Positions 45,884 through 55,731 of a stretch of 64,000 nucleotides of DNA are shown here, one piece after another (the first letter of the stretch is position 1; every line of letters starts with the position of its first letter). The position numbers and the translations under genes were made by a program. Origin of the DNA: Sphingopyxis sp. RIFCSPHIGHO2_12_FULL_65_19 (GTDB lineage: Bacteria; Pseudomonadota; Alphaproteobacteria; Sphingomonadales; Sphingomonadaceae); assembly GCF_001830555.1 (NCBI RefSeq), contig NZ_MIAM01000041.1:1-64000 (forward strand). Direction: 5' to 3'. The notes beneath the pieces are model-generated. The model saw only the letters and a list, made by a program, of their open reading frames with translations, ran no database searches and had not been told where the DNA came from.

Positions 45884-47089
45884 ATGTCCGTTGACCTGAC
45901 ACCACTCGAAGCCGACATGACCGCCTGGCGCCGGCATATCCATCAGCATCCCGAACTCGGTTTTCACGAACAGGATACGGTCCGCTTCATCCTCGACCTG
46001 CTCGAAAGCTTCGGGGTCGACGAGGTCGCGACCGGCATCGGCGGCACGGGCATCGTCGCGACGATCCGCGCCGGAACGTCAAGCCGCGCGATCGGCATCC
46101 GCGCCGACATCGACGCGCTGCCGATGACCGAACTCGCCGAGTCCGATCATAAATCCTGCACCCCCGGCGTGATGCACGCGTGCGGCCACGACGGGCACAC
46201 GACGATGCTGCTTGGCGCCGCAAAGCATCTCGCCGCGACGCGCAACTTCGACGGCGCGGTCCACCTGATCTTTCAGCCCGCAGAGGAATCACTGGGCTAT
46301 CAGGGGCCGGGCGGCGATCCCGACGGCGGCGCCAGCGCGATGATCCGCGACGGGCTGTTCGATCGCTTCCCGATGGACGCGATTTTCGGCATCCATAACC
46401 GGCCGGGCATCGCCGCAGGCAAGCTCGCCGGACGCGCGGGCGCGCTTTACGCCGCCGCCGACAAGTTCGAAATTGTCGTGTCGGGCAAGGGCGGCCATGC
46501 CGCGCGCCCGCACCTGACGGTCGATCCCGTGCTCGTCGCGGCGCACATCATCGTCGCGGTACAGAGCATCGTCGCACGTAATACCGACCCGATGGACGCC
46601 GCAGTGGTCTCGATCTGTAAGGTCGAGGCGGGCACCGCGTTCAACATCATCGCCGACGAGGCCCGCCTGGGCGGTACGGTGCGCACCCTGTCACGCGCCA
46701 GCCAGGACGCAACCGAACGGCGCCTGCGCGAAATCGTCACCGGCATCGCGGCCTCGTTCGGCGCGACGGCGGACCTGCATTATGAGCGCGGCTATCCCGC
46801 CCTGCACAATCCGGCCGATCTTTACGCAAGCGTCCGCGACATTGCGATCGGCATCGTCGGTCCCGACCGCTTCGTCGACCTCGACGCGCCGGGCATGGGG
46901 GGCGAGGATTTCGCACGCTACCTCGACGTCGTTCCCGGCTGCTTCCTCCTCCTCGGCAATGGCGACGAGGGGCCGGGGTCGGTGATGCTGCACAATTCGC
47001 ACTATGCCTATGACGACAGCATTTCGCCGACGGGGGCGGCGCTGTGGGTCGCGCTGACCGAAACATTCCTGCCGAAACACATGCCTTAG
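45884..47089 (+). CDS. M20D-family amidohydrolase (AbgB/hippurate-hydrolase type)
   Basis: 401 residues from ATG 45884, with AGGAGG 9 nt upstream. The metal site is seen in MHACGHDGHTTMLLGAAKHL, IFQPAEESLGY and MGGEDFARYL; the dimerisation domain is present. No signal peptide, so it is cytoplasmic. M20D enzymes hydrolyse N-acyl or aromatic amino-acid conjugates. It lies directly after the AbgT gene and 12 bp before the acylase gene. Confidence 0.92.
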   Translation: MSVDLTPLEADMTAWRRHIHQHPELGFHEQDTVRFILDLLESFGVDEVATGIGGTGIVATIRAGTSSRAIGIRADIDALPMTELAESDHKSCTPGVMHACGHDGHTTMLLGAAKHLAATRNFDGAVHLIFQPAEESLGYQGPGGDPDGGASAMIRDGLFDRFPMDAIFGIHNRPGIAAGKLAGRAGALYAAADKFEIVVSGKGGHAARPHLTVDPVLVAAHIIVAVQSIVARNTDPMDAAVVSICKVEAGTAFNIIADEARLGGTVRTLSRASQDATERRLREIVTGIAASFGATADLHYERGYPALHNPADLYASVRDIAIGIVGPDRFVDLDAPGMGGEDFARYLDVVPGCFLLLGNGDEGPGSVMLHNSHYAYDDSISPTGAALWVALTETFLPKHMP

Positions 47090-47101
47090 GGAGACGCCTG
47101 G

Positions 47102-49528
47102 ATGCGCCGTTCGATTGCCGCCCTGCTTCATGGTTCCGCCGCATTGCTGCTGGCGGCGATTCCGCCCGTACAGGCGCAGGAAAAGGTCAGCATCTACCGC
47201 GACGATTTCGGCGTGCCGCATGTCCAGGCGGACACGTCGGGCGCGGTGATGTTCGGCGCGGGCTATGCGATCGCGCACGACCGCCTCGCCGCGATGGAAC
47301 TGGCGCGCCACAACACGCAGGGCCGCCGCGCCGAGCTGGTGGGTGCCTCGGCGCTCGAAAGCGACAAGATGATGCGCGGCCGCAAGCTGCCCGACGCCGT
47401 GCTGATGCAGCGTTACAGGGCTCTGGCGCCCGAGCATCGCGAAATGATCCAGGCGATGGTCGACGGCATCAACAAGCGCATCGACGAAGTGAATGCCGAT
47501 CCCGCCCGATTGACCCCGCTCGAATTCATCCGCTGGGGAATCAAGCCGACGCGCTGGAGCCTGACCGAATATCTTGCGCTGATCACCGCCGCGCCGCTCG
47601 GCCGCGATAGCTATGAGATCCAGAACCTCAAATTCCTGACCGAGATGACGGCGCGTTACGGCCCGGAAAAAGCCTGGGCGATCTTCAACGATGTCGTGCC
47701 CATTTCCGATCCCGATTCCCCCACGACCATCCCCGCTGGCGACGATCTTGCCCCTGCCCGGCCGGTGCCGACCCCCGTGCTCGCGCCGGTCCAGCTACCG
47801 CCGGGCGGCGTCGCGTCGGCGGCAGCGCAGGTGGCGCCACGCAAGCCGGTGAAAGGCGCGAGCCGCTGCATGGTGATTGGCCCCCAAAAATCGGCCAGCG
47901 GCAAGGTGCTGATGATGGAAGCGACCGCCGATGGCCCCGAAATCCACCTGCACGGCGGCGGTTTCGACAATGCGGGCTTTGGCTCGACCGGCTGGGGCGT
48001 GCCAACGATGGGGCGCGGCGCCCAGCACGGCTGGCTGCTTGTGTCGGGCAGCAGCGAAGCGGGAACCGTCTTTGCCGAAAAACTCAACCCGAAGAACCGT
48101 TACGAATATTGGTACAAGGGCGCATGGAAAAAAATGGAGCATCGGACCGAGACCTTCAAGGTCAAGGACGGCGCGGCTGTGACGCACGAAGTGGCGTGGA
48201 CGATCCACGGGCCCGTGATCGCATGGGATGCCGAAAACGGGACCGCCTATGCACAGCAGATGGGGGTCCACGGCCGCGAACTCGACACATGGATCGCCTT
48301 CGCCGAAATGGGCCGCGCCAAAAGCCTCGCCGAGTTTCGCGAAAAGGGCGTCGACCGGCTCGGCTGGAATCTGGGCGCCTGTTATGGCGGCGAGGATGGC
48401 ACGATCGCCTATTTCGAGGCGGGCGCGCTGCCAAAGAAAGCCGCCGGGGTCGATCCACGCCTGCCGACACCCGGCACCGGCGAATATGAATGGACCGGCT
48501 TTCTGACGCGCGATGAAAAGCCGCACATGATCAACCCGCGGCAGGGCTATCTCTTTTCATGGAACAGCAAGGCGACGGGCTGGTCGCAAGAGGGCGACAA
48601 TGCCCGCATCGGCGCGACGTTCCGAACATGGCTCGGCGATCGGCTGGCGAAGAATGGGGAGGCGCTAACCCTGCTCGACATGCGCGAGTTCAACGGCCGG
48701 ATTTTCAACGCGCTCGGCGCGGTCGACCGCAATCAGGCGGCGCCCGACTTTTTCGCGCCCTATCTGCGCAAGGCGATCGAGGCGAGCGACGATCCCGACG
48801 TGAAGCGCGCGGGCGAATATATGCTCGGCTTCAACGGGCTTTATCAGGATCGCGACGGCGACCATCGCTATGACGACCCCGGCCTGACCCTCTATCGCGC
48901 CTGGCTTCAGGTCGCGCCGCGCGTCGTTTTCGGCGACGATATGGGCAATTGGTGGAAGGCGATCGACGATGGGCGCTACCTCACCTATCAGTCGAGCCTG
49001 TTGCTGCGCGCGTTTCAGGGCGATGCCGCGGGGGCGCCGCTCGCCGTCGACTATTTCAACGGGCGCGACCGCACCGCGGTGATGATCGACACGATCAAGG
49101 CGACACTTGCCGAGGTCAAACCCCGTTTCGCCGGCAAGGATATGGCCGAGTGGAAGCAGCCGATCTTCTGGAAATATTTCGATGCGTCGCTCGAAACCCC
49201 CGCGCGTCCCCAGATGGCAGAGGACGCACCCGAAAAGCGCCTGTCTGCGGTGCTGCGCCTCGGCCCGACGATGGCGCCGCACAATGGCGGCGAAAGCTGG
49301 GTCGGGCTGATGGAGATCGGCGCTGACCGGCGTGCGCTCTATTCGGTCGTCGATGCGGGCGGGCAGAATCTCTTCATCGGCCCCGACGGCAAGGGCAACC
49401 CGCACCTCACCGACCAGACGATAATGCACGAAACGAACGAGCTGAAGAAGATCGAGCTGTCGCCAGACCGAATACGCAAGACGGCGCGTGCCGCGACGAC
49501 GATCGAATATCGGCCAAAAGCCCGTTAG
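47102..49528 (+). CDS. Penicillin-acylase-family periplasmic hydrolase
   Basis: 808 residues. The signal peptide (MRRSIAALLHGSAALLLAAI) is followed by VSIYRDDFGVPHVQADTSGA and the 'GYAIAHDRLAAMELARHNTQ' alpha-chain block. The expected N-terminal nucleophile after self-cleavage is Ser254 in VKGASRCMVIGPQKSASGK. Most relatives read SNxW there; this one has SRCM, and the following NDPH is changed (EATADGPE). The oxyanion Asn is likely in FSWNSKATGW. It would release acyl groups from amide-linked compounds in the periplasm. Confidence 0.88.
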   Translation: MRRSIAALLHGSAALLLAAIPPVQAQEKVSIYRDDFGVPHVQADTSGAVMFGAGYAIAHDRLAAMELARHNTQGRRAELVGASALESDKMMRGRKLPDAVLMQRYRALAPEHREMIQAMVDGINKRIDEVNADPARLTPLEFIRWGIKPTRWSLTEYLALITAAPLGRDSYEIQNLKFLTEMTARYGPEKAWAIFNDVVPISDPDSPTTIPAGDDLAPARPVPTPVLAPVQLPPGGVASAAAQVAPRKPVKGASRCMVIGPQKSASGKVLMMEATADGPEIHLHGGGFDNAGFGSTGWGVPTMGRGAQHGWLLVSGSSEAGTVFAEKLNPKNRYEYWYKGAWKKMEHRTETFKVKDGAAVTHEVAWTIHGPVIAWDAENGTAYAQQMGVHGRELDTWIAFAEMGRAKSLAEFREKGVDRLGWNLGACYGGEDGTIAYFEAGALPKKAAGVDPRLPTPGTGEYEWTGFLTRDEKPHMINPRQGYLFSWNSKATGWSQEGDNARIGATFRTWLGDRLAKNGEALTLLDMREFNGRIFNALGAVDRNQAAPDFFAPYLRKAIEASDDPDVKRAGEYMLGFNGLYQDRDGDHRYDDPGLTLYRAWLQVAPRVVFGDDMGNWWKAIDDGRYLTYQSSLLLRAFQGDAAGAPLAVDYFNGRDRTAVMIDTIKATLAEVKPRFAGKDMAEWKQPIFWKYFDASLETPARPQMAEDAPEKRLSAVLRLGPTMAPHNGGESWVGLMEIGADRRALYSVVDAGGQNLFIGPDGKGNPHLTDQTIMHETNELKKIELSPDRIRKTARAATTIEYRPKAR

Positions 49529-49544
49529 CGCGCGGCGGTCGGCG

Positions 49545-50294
49545 ATGATGGAACGGCGGACGATGCTGGCTATGCTCGGCCTGATGCCGATCACCGCCTG
49601 CGCGCGCCAATCGCGTGCGCCGGGCGAACTATGGGTCGGATCGTCACCGACGGGCGTTCCGTTCAGCTATGTCGACCCCGCAACCAACGAACTGACCGGC
49701 GCGATGATCGACATCGCGCGACGCGTGCTGCGCGAGATTGGGTTGACGGGGGACTATCGCGCCGCGCCCTTTGCCGCCCTGATCCCTTCGCTGACAACTG
49801 GGCGGATCGACATGATCGCGGCGGCGATGCAGCGGACTCCCGACCGCGAAAAAATCGTCGATTTCAGCGCGCCGGTCTTCTCCTATGGCGGCGGGCTGGT
49901 CGTGCGACGCGAAGATCGCGGCGCCTATCCCGCCCTGTCCGCCATAGGCGACAAGCGCGTCGGCGCACAGGTCGGCACGCGCTTTGTGGACCAGCTCCGC
50001 GGCGCCGGCGTCGGCCGCGTCAAAACCTATGACGGGTTGGGCGAAATCGTCCGCGACCTTGCCAACGGCCGGATCGACGCCGGTTATGGCGACGACCCCA
50101 TCCTCCGCTACCAGCTTCGCGTCGGCCCGCAGCGGCGAGTCCGTATGGCCGACGACTTCACGCCGCCGGTCAAAGAGGATCTTTGCCTGATCGTCGAGAA
50201 AGGCAATCCGCTCCTCGCCCGGCTGAACGACGCGATCGCGCGCCTGCGGAAAGACGAAATGCCTGCGATTCTGCGTCGCTGGGGGCTTGGCTGA
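49545..50294 (+). CDS. Polar amino acid ABC transporter, substrate-binding lipoprotein
   Basis: 249 residues from ATG 49545. The N-terminus MLAMLGLMPITACA is a lipoprotein signal (ITAC). The fold of periplasmic binding protein type 3 is seen in GVPFSYVDPATNELTGAMID, SLTTGRIDMIAAAMQRTPDR and the C-terminal lobe. First gene of a three-gene ABC transporter; its stop overlaps the permease start. Confidence 0.88.
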   Translation: MMERRTMLAMLGLMPITACARQSRAPGELWVGSSPTGVPFSYVDPATNELTGAMIDIARRVLREIGLTGDYRAAPFAALIPSLTTGRIDMIAAAMQRTPDREKIVDFSAPVFSYGGGLVVRREDRGAYPALSAIGDKRVGAQVGTRFVDQLRGAGVGRVKTYDGLGEIVRDLANGRIDAGYGDDPILRYQLRVGPQRRVRMADDFTPPVKEDLCLIVEKGNPLLARLNDAIARLRKDEMPAILRRWGLG

Positions 50295-50947
50295 TGCAGG
50301 AATTTCTTGCGGACGCCGCACTGTTCCTGCCGGTCCTGCTGCGCGGGCTCGGCATGACGCTATTGCTCACCGCCGCTGCGCTGGCCGTCAGCATCGCGCT
50401 CGGCCTGCTGTGGGTGCTCATGGGCTATGCGCGCTTTGCGCCGCTGCGCTGGATCAGCCGCGCGATCATCAACGTCATCCGCGGCATCCCGATCATCGTC
50501 CAGCTCTTCTGCATCTATTTCGTCCTGCCCGAATGGGGACTCGACTTGCCCCCTTTCGCGGCGGGGGTGCTCGGTCTCGGCCTTGCCTATTCGGTCTACC
50601 AGGCCGAAAATTTCCGCGGCGGCCTGTCGTCGGTCGACAAGGATCTGATCGAGGCGGGCACGATGCTCGGCATGACATGGCCGGTGCTGATGCGCCGCGT
50701 CGTGCTGCCGCTCGGCATCCCCGCGGCGCTGCCGTCGCTCGGCAATACGACGATCATGCTGCTGAAAGATTCATCGATCGCCTCAACGATCACGATCGCC
50801 GAACTGACGCGCGCGGGGCAATTGCTGGCAATCTCGACTTTCAAGAATGGCACGGTCTACCTCCTGATCGCCCTGCTCTACCTCGCCGCCAGCTTGCCGA
50901 TGGCGGCGGCCGTGCGCGCGCTCGAACGCCGGTTCGCACGCAAATGA
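50294..50947 (+). CDS. Polar amino acid ABC transporter, permease
   Basis: 217 residues from ATG 50294 (the ATG overlaps the upstream TGA). Five TM segments and the permease EAA motif (EAGTMLGMTWPVLMRRVVLP) of the HisMQ family. RGIPIIVQLFCIYFVLPEWG is typical. A single permease gene implies a homodimer. Its stop overlaps the ATPase start. Confidence 0.93.
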   Translation: MQEFLADAALFLPVLLRGLGMTLLLTAAALAVSIALGLLWVLMGYARFAPLRWISRAIINVIRGIPIIVQLFCIYFVLPEWGLDLPPFAAGVLGLGLAYSVYQAENFRGGLSSVDKDLIEAGTMLGMTWPVLMRRVVLPLGIPAALPSLGNTTIMLLKDSSIASTITIAELTRAGQLLAISTFKNGTVYLLIALLYLAASLPMAAAVRALERRFARK

Positions 50948-51669
50948 TCCGGCTACGCGGCGTCCGCAAATCCTTCGGCGAGCGCGACGTTTTGCGCGAC
51001 GTCAGCTTCGACGTCGCAGCGGGCGAGGTCGCCTGCCTGATCGGCCCTTCGGGGTCGGGCAAATCGACGATCCTGCGCTGCATCAACGGGCTGGAAAGCC
51101 ACGATGCAGGAACGATCGAGGTCGATGGCGTCGCGGTTACGCCGCAATCGCTGCCACAGGTCCGCGCGGCGGTGAGCATGGTGTTCCAGCGCTTCAATCT
51201 GTTCCCGCACCGCACCGCGCTCGACAATATTATCGAGGGTCCGGTGCATGTGCTCGGCCAGCCGGTCGCCAAAGCGACGGCGCGCGCGATGGCGCTGCTC
51301 GAAAGGGTCGGCATGGCGAGCCATGCGCAGGCCTTCCCCCGCCATTTGTCGGGCGGCCAGCAACAACGCATCGGCATCGCGCGAGCACTGGCGATGGAGC
51401 CGCGCGCCATCCTGCTCGACGAACCGACCTCCGCGCTCGACCCCGAACGCGTTGGCGAGGTTTTGAAGGTGATGCGCGACCTTGCCGACGGCGGCATGAC
51501 GATGATCGTCGTGACCCACGAAATCGCCTTCGCGCGCGAGGCTGCGGACCAGATCCTGTTCGTCGACGGCGGCACAATTGCCGAACAGGGTCCGGCAGCC
51601 GAATTTCTCTCCAACCCCAAAACCGATCGAACCCGGCTGTTCCTCAGCCGCGTCCGTCACCCTCTTTGA
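50944..51669 (+). CDS. Polar amino acid ABC transporter, ATPase
   Basis: 241 residues from ATG 50944. Walker A is GPSGSGKST, the Q-loop lies in VFQRFNLFPH, the ABC signature is LSGGQQQR, Walker B is ILLDEPTSALD and the switch His is in VVTHE. It matches GlnQ/HisP in length and motif order, and energises the adjacent permease. Confidence 0.96.
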   Translation: MIRLRGVRKSFGERDVLRDVSFDVAAGEVACLIGPSGSGKSTILRCINGLESHDAGTIEVDGVAVTPQSLPQVRAAVSMVFQRFNLFPHRTALDNIIEGPVHVLGQPVAKATARAMALLERVGMASHAQAFPRHLSGGQQQRIGIARALAMEPRAILLDEPTSALDPERVGEVLKVMRDLADGGMTMIVVTHEIAFAREAADQILFVDGGTIAEQGPAAEFLSNPKTDRTRLFLSRVRHPL

Positions 51670-51684
51670 CTTCGGGAGCCACCG

Positions 51685-52053
51685 ATGACCGCCGATGCGA
51701 TCAGCCTGTTTCGTCCGCACGAACTCCTCGCCGCAGGTGCGATCGCGCCCGTCCCCGTGCCGCTCGGCCAGCCGGTCTCGCAGGTGCGGTCGGCGGCGAT
51801 TCCCGGCGTGGGCGCAAGCCGCCACGGCGTCTGGCACTGCACCCCGGGAGCCTGGCGCCGGCAGGTGATGCAGGCCGAATTCTGTTATTTCCTGTCGGGC
51901 GAGGCGATCTTCCATCCCGACGGCGGCGAGCCGATCCATATCTGCGGCGGTCAGGCCGCCTATTTCCCGCCCGAAAGCATGGGGACTTGGGAAATCCTGC
52001 GCGAAAGCGAAAAAATCTTCATCGTCTTTGATGAAGGCCAGGGCGCACCATGA
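51685..52053 (+). CDS. Cupin-domain protein
   Basis: 122 residues with one cupin_3/DUF861-like barrel: GVWHCTPGAWRRQVMQAEFC, FLSGEAIFHPDGGEPIHIC, then AYFPPESMGTWEILRES. Such cupins are often next to FAD amine oxidases of putrescine and amino-acid catabolism, as here (ATGA overlap with the oxidase). Role likely accessory or sensory; enzymatic activity unknown. Confidence 0.86.
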   Translation: MTADAISLFRPHELLAAGAIAPVPVPLGQPVSQVRSAAIPGVGASRHGVWHCTPGAWRRQVMQAEFCYFLSGEAIFHPDGGEPIHICGGQAAYFPPESMGTWEILRESEKIFIVFDEGQGAP

Positions 52054-53444
52054 CCGCGCGCGTTCCCCCCGCCGACATCGGCAGCTATTGGCTGGCGAGT
52101 TGCGACGACGATCTGACGCCGCGCCCTGCCCTGACCGGCGACGCGACGGTCGATGTCGCGATCATGGGCGGCGGCTTTACCGGGCTATGGACCGCTTATT
52201 ATCTGCTGCGCGACAATCCGGACCTGTCGATCGCGATCGTCGAGCGGCAATTTTGCGGTTTCGGCGCGTCGGGACGCAATGGCGGCTGGTGCTCGCCGCG
52301 TTTCCCGATCAACCCCGCCGCGCTCACCCGGCGCTTCGGTGCCGCGACGGCGCGGTCGATGCTGCTTGCGCAGCAGGCCATGGTCGACGACGTCGGCCGG
52401 ATTTGCGACGAGGAAGGCATTGACGCCCATTTCCGGTCCGTGGGCGTGCTGACCCTCGCCCGCAGCGCCAGGCAATTGCCGTCGTTGCAGCAGTCGTTCG
52501 ACGCCTATGCCCGGCTGGGCATGGGGGATGGCTGCGAACTGCTCGGCGCATCGCAGGCGCAGGACGCGGTGCACGCAACCCAGGTTCACGGCGGAATGCG
52601 GCTACGCGCTGGCGGGACGATCCATCCCGGACGCCTCGTCCGCGGCCTTGCGCGGGCGCTGGAACGGCGCGGCGTGCGAATATATGAAGGGACCGAGGTG
52701 TTGCAAACCGCCGCGGGCATACAGCCTGCGCTCATCACATCGGGGGGCACCATCCGCGCGCGGCGCGCGGTGGTGCTGGCGGGCGAAGCGTATATGACCG
52801 CGCAGCCCGCCTATCGCCGCCGGCTCATCCCGATGGCTTCGACAATCATGCTCACTGCGCCGCTGACCGCTGCTCAGTGGGACCGCGTCGGGTGGAGCGG
52901 CGGCGAATGCCTGTCCTCCTATGTCCACACCACCAACTATCTCACCCGCACCGCCGACGGGCGCATCCTGTTCGGCAGCCGCGGCGCGCCCTATCGCTAC
53001 GGATCAGACATGGACGAGGTCGCGCTGCGCGAAAACGCCAATTTCGGATGGATCCGCGACCGGCTGACCGAATGGTGGCCCGCGCTGGACGGGATCGAAT
53101 TTACGCACCGCTGGGCAGGCTATCTCGGCATCCCGCGCGACTGGCTGCCGACCGTTCATTTCGACCCTGTCCAGCGCATCGGCTACAGCTATGGCTATAC
53201 GGGGCACGGCGTGATCAGCAGCGCGATCTGTGCACGCGCGCTCGCCGGACTGATCGTCGGCCGCGCGGCCGATCCGAACGCGCCCTATGTCCGCGCGCAG
53301 GCGCCCAACTGGGAGGTCGAACCGCTGCGCTGGGCGGGCATCCGCTATGTCCAGAATGCCTATTTGCGGATGGACGTGGCGGAGGCGGCCAAACGGCCGC
53401 CCCCGCTCGACGCGGGCCTCGCCAAATTTCTGGGCGAACCCTAA
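52050..53444 (+). CDS. FAD-dependent amine/amino-acid oxidase (DadA/PuuB type)
   Basis: 464 residues. The dinucleotide-binding motif DVAIMGGGFTGLWTAYYLL starts near residue 32, and the ERQFCGFGASGRNGGW stretch is typical of DAO-family gamma-glutamylputrescine-oxidase-like enzymes. The C-terminal FAD contact is GYTGHGVISSAI. It oxidises an amine or amino acid to an imine. The RidA gene 5 kb downstream would suit disposal of such imines. Confidence 0.88.
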   Translation: MTARVPPADIGSYWLASCDDDLTPRPALTGDATVDVAIMGGGFTGLWTAYYLLRDNPDLSIAIVERQFCGFGASGRNGGWCSPRFPINPAALTRRFGAATARSMLLAQQAMVDDVGRICDEEGIDAHFRSVGVLTLARSARQLPSLQQSFDAYARLGMGDGCELLGASQAQDAVHATQVHGGMRLRAGGTIHPGRLVRGLARALERRGVRIYEGTEVLQTAAGIQPALITSGGTIRARRAVVLAGEAYMTAQPAYRRRLIPMASTIMLTAPLTAAQWDRVGWSGGECLSSYVHTTNYLTRTADGRILFGSRGAPYRYGSDMDEVALRENANFGWIRDRLTEWWPALDGIEFTHRWAGYLGIPRDWLPTVHFDPVQRIGYSYGYTGHGVISSAICARALAGLIVGRAADPNAPYVRAQAPNWEVEPLRWAGIRYVQNAYLRMDVAEAAKRPPPLDAGLAKFLGEP

Positions 53445-53451
53445 AAGCCGC

Positions 53452-55524
53452 TCACTTTGCCAAGTCCCCGAGCGCAGCCTCCAGACCGGGGATGAACTGC
53501 GCACCCGCTTTCAGCTCAACGCGCGACCCGGCCAGGTCGTCGCCATAGGGTTCGGCCGGTCCGCCCAGGCATTTCGACAGGAAATGTTCGGCGATCGCGG
53601 CAAAGGAAATGTTCGTCGCGTCCTTTGCATAAACATGCCCCTCGTCGGGATAGAAGGCATAGGTCACCGGCTTTCCGCGCGCTTTTAGCGCATCGACAAT
53701 CTCTTCCGACTGGCTGGGAAATATCCGCGGGTCGTTGGCCCCGTTGGTGACGAGGAGTGGCTTCGCAATGGCGTCGACGCGCGCGATCGGCGAACGTCGC
53801 ATCAGGTCCGCCGCGCCTTCGGGGGTCGCCGGATCACCCACGCGGTTGACGAATTGCGGGCGCTGCCAGGTCCACCAGTCGGGCATCAGAGCGACCTGCT
53901 TTACCAGGTCGCTGGGCCCGGCCAGATCGACGCCGCACTGGAAGGTGTCGGGCGTAAAACTCAGCGAAACCAGCGTCGAATAGCCGCCATAGGACAGCCC
54001 CATCACCGCGACACGATCCTTCGCCGTCACGCCCTTGTCGATCGCCCATTGCACGCCGTCGATCAGGTCGTCGTGCATCGTTTCCGACCATTTCCGATCG
54101 CCCTTTGCCATGAAATCGCTGCCGAACCCGCCCGACGCGCGGAAATTGACCGATAGCACCGCATAGCCACGGTCGGCGAGCCACGCGTGCTGCGGGTCAA
54201 AGGCCAGATCGTCGCGCAGCCAAGGGCCGCCGTGGACGAGGAGCACCATCGGGACCGGCGTCACGGGCATGCCGTCATCGCCGAGCTTCGCATTCGTCGG
54301 AAGCGTCAGATAGCTTGGCAGCGTCAGCCCGTCCCGCGACGCGATCCTGACCGGCAGACGGCGGGCGAGTGTCTGCTGTGCCAGGTCCGGCCGCGTCGAC
54401 AGCAGCGGCACGAGCGCCCGGTCCTTGCGGTTCCACCAGCTATAGCGATCGGGGCGGTTCGGAACGGTTTCGAGAAGCAGCCAACGCGCGTTGTCCGGGG
54501 TCTGATCGACGATCTTGAACGGTCCGGCCACCGCCGCTTCCAGCGCGGCGAACTCCGCGCGCGCATCGTCCGACCGGACAGTCCATTCGCTGACCAGCGG
54601 GTCTTCGCGCGTCGCGAGCAACGCGCCGCTGGCTTCGTCGAACAGGGGATCGACAATATCGGCACGCATGGACGCGGCGAGCAAAGTCGTCTTGCCCGTG
54701 GCGATGTCGACCGCGACAAGGTTCGCCTTGTCGCTGGTGCGGCTGTCGAACATCAACAGCTTTCCCTGGCGGTCGAGCCCGAGGATCTTGGAATTGCGCA
54801 GCGAGGCCAGCGGAATCGTCATCAGCTCGCTCGGCCCGGCGGGGTCGAGGCGCATATAGGTCGACGACCCGTCGATATTGCCGCGAACGGCCAGCCGGAT
54901 ATTGAAATCGGGATCGGCAATGACGTCGATATAATTGGTTTCGTTGCGAAACACCTCGGTCCGCTTCCCGGTGGCGAGGTCGATGCGATAAATGTCGCGA
55001 TAGCGGCGATCGCGGATATTCATGCCGACCAGAACTTCCCCAGGGCGGTGCTTGGACAGCTTCACAATCTTCGTCTGCACGGCGGGATCGGCGGTCATGT
55101 TGACGACGGTGCGCTTTTCGAGGTTCGCGACCCACAGCTGGCTGTGCTCCTCGCCGCCGACATCTTTGAGCACCAGAATATAGCGTCCGTCGGGGCTCCA
55201 CTGGAATCCGTCGGGCGGGCGCGTATCGAACCGGGTGACGGGGACGGCCGCCCTGGGATCGTCGATCGGCGCGACCCAGACGTTGGGCACCCCGTCCAGC
55301 GGGTGCAGGAAGGCAAGCCGCTGCCCATCGGGGCTGATCTGCAATTCCGAATAGGTGGGCGACGCGAAAAGCGCGTCGCGCGGAACCAGCGCGGATGGCG
55401 ACGCAGTGCCCGGCGCCGCCGCGCCGACCGCGAGGCCCGGTGTAATGATCGCCGCTCCCAGCATCGCAGCCAATGCGATGGCGCGGCAGCTCTGCCGTTC
55501 GCGCCGCAGAATGTCGAAACCCAT
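53452..55524 (-). CDS. S9 prolyl-oligopeptidase-family peptidase, secreted
   Basis: 690 residues from ATG 55524 (AGGGGG upstream), with signal peptide CRAIALAAMLGAAIITPGLA. The N-terminal part is a beta-propeller (LQISPDGQRLAFLH, WSPDGRYILVLKDV). The C-terminal catalytic domain has Ser in VMGLSYGGYSTLV, Asp in NGANDPRIFPSQ and His in PDEGHVYAKD. It removes short peptides, so it fits the neighbouring uptake pathway. It converges on the FAD oxidase with 7 bp between. Confidence 0.93.
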   Translation of the reverse strand: MGFDILRRERQSCRAIALAAMLGAAIITPGLAVGAAAPGTASPSALVPRDALFASPTYSELQISPDGQRLAFLHPLDGVPNVWVAPIDDPRAAVPVTRFDTRPPDGFQWSPDGRYILVLKDVGGEEHSQLWVANLEKRTVVNMTADPAVQTKIVKLSKHRPGEVLVGMNIRDRRYRDIYRIDLATGKRTEVFRNETNYIDVIADPDFNIRLAVRGNIDGSSTYMRLDPAGPSELMTIPLASLRNSKILGLDRQGKLLMFDSRTSDKANLVAVDIATGKTTLLAASMRADIVDPLFDEASGALLATREDPLVSEWTVRSDDARAEFAALEAAVAGPFKIVDQTPDNARWLLLETVPNRPDRYSWWNRKDRALVPLLSTRPDLAQQTLARRLPVRIASRDGLTLPSYLTLPTNAKLGDDGMPVTPVPMVLLVHGGPWLRDDLAFDPQHAWLADRGYAVLSVNFRASGGFGSDFMAKGDRKWSETMHDDLIDGVQWAIDKGVTAKDRVAVMGLSYGGYSTLVSLSFTPDTFQCGVDLAGPSDLVKQVALMPDWWTWQRPQFVNRVGDPATPEGAADLMRRSPIARVDAIAKPLLVTNGANDPRIFPSQSEEIVDALKARGKPVTYAFYPDEGHVYAKDATNISFAAIAEHFLSKCLGGPAEPYGDDLAGSRVELKAGAQFIPGLEAALGDLAK

Positions 55525-55542
55525 GCCCACCCCCTTAAACAA

Positions 55543-55590
55543 GCCTGTTGGCACAGGCCCCACCCCTAAATCAGGCCTGTTGGCGCAGGC
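55543..55590. promoter_or_regulatory. Two 16-bp dyads, 32 bp apart, upstream of the S9 peptidase gene
   Basis: GCCTGTTGGCACAGGC (55543-55558) and GCCTGTTGGCGCAGGC (55575-55590) differ at one base. Each is itself a dyad (GCCTG-6-CAGGC). The 32-bp period is about three helical turns, putting both on one DNA face. They lie between the peptidase start (55524) and LysR gene (55732), so they are candidate LysR sites. Confidence 0.6.
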
Positions 55591-55731
55591 CAATGCCACG
55601 ATCGACCCAGCTTGCCCATCGAACGACCGCGGCTCCAATGCGCAATGTGGATCAATCCATGCCGATCAGGAGGGGTAGTCACACGTCCTTGGGCCATTAC
55701 AAGCGGCCAAGTGGCCGAAGGGGCATGAGTG

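Noticed and set aside
45781-45894. A 37-codon frame between abgT and the M20 gene
   Set aside because: It has a weak ribosome site but no recognisable features and overlaps the M20 start; probably chance.
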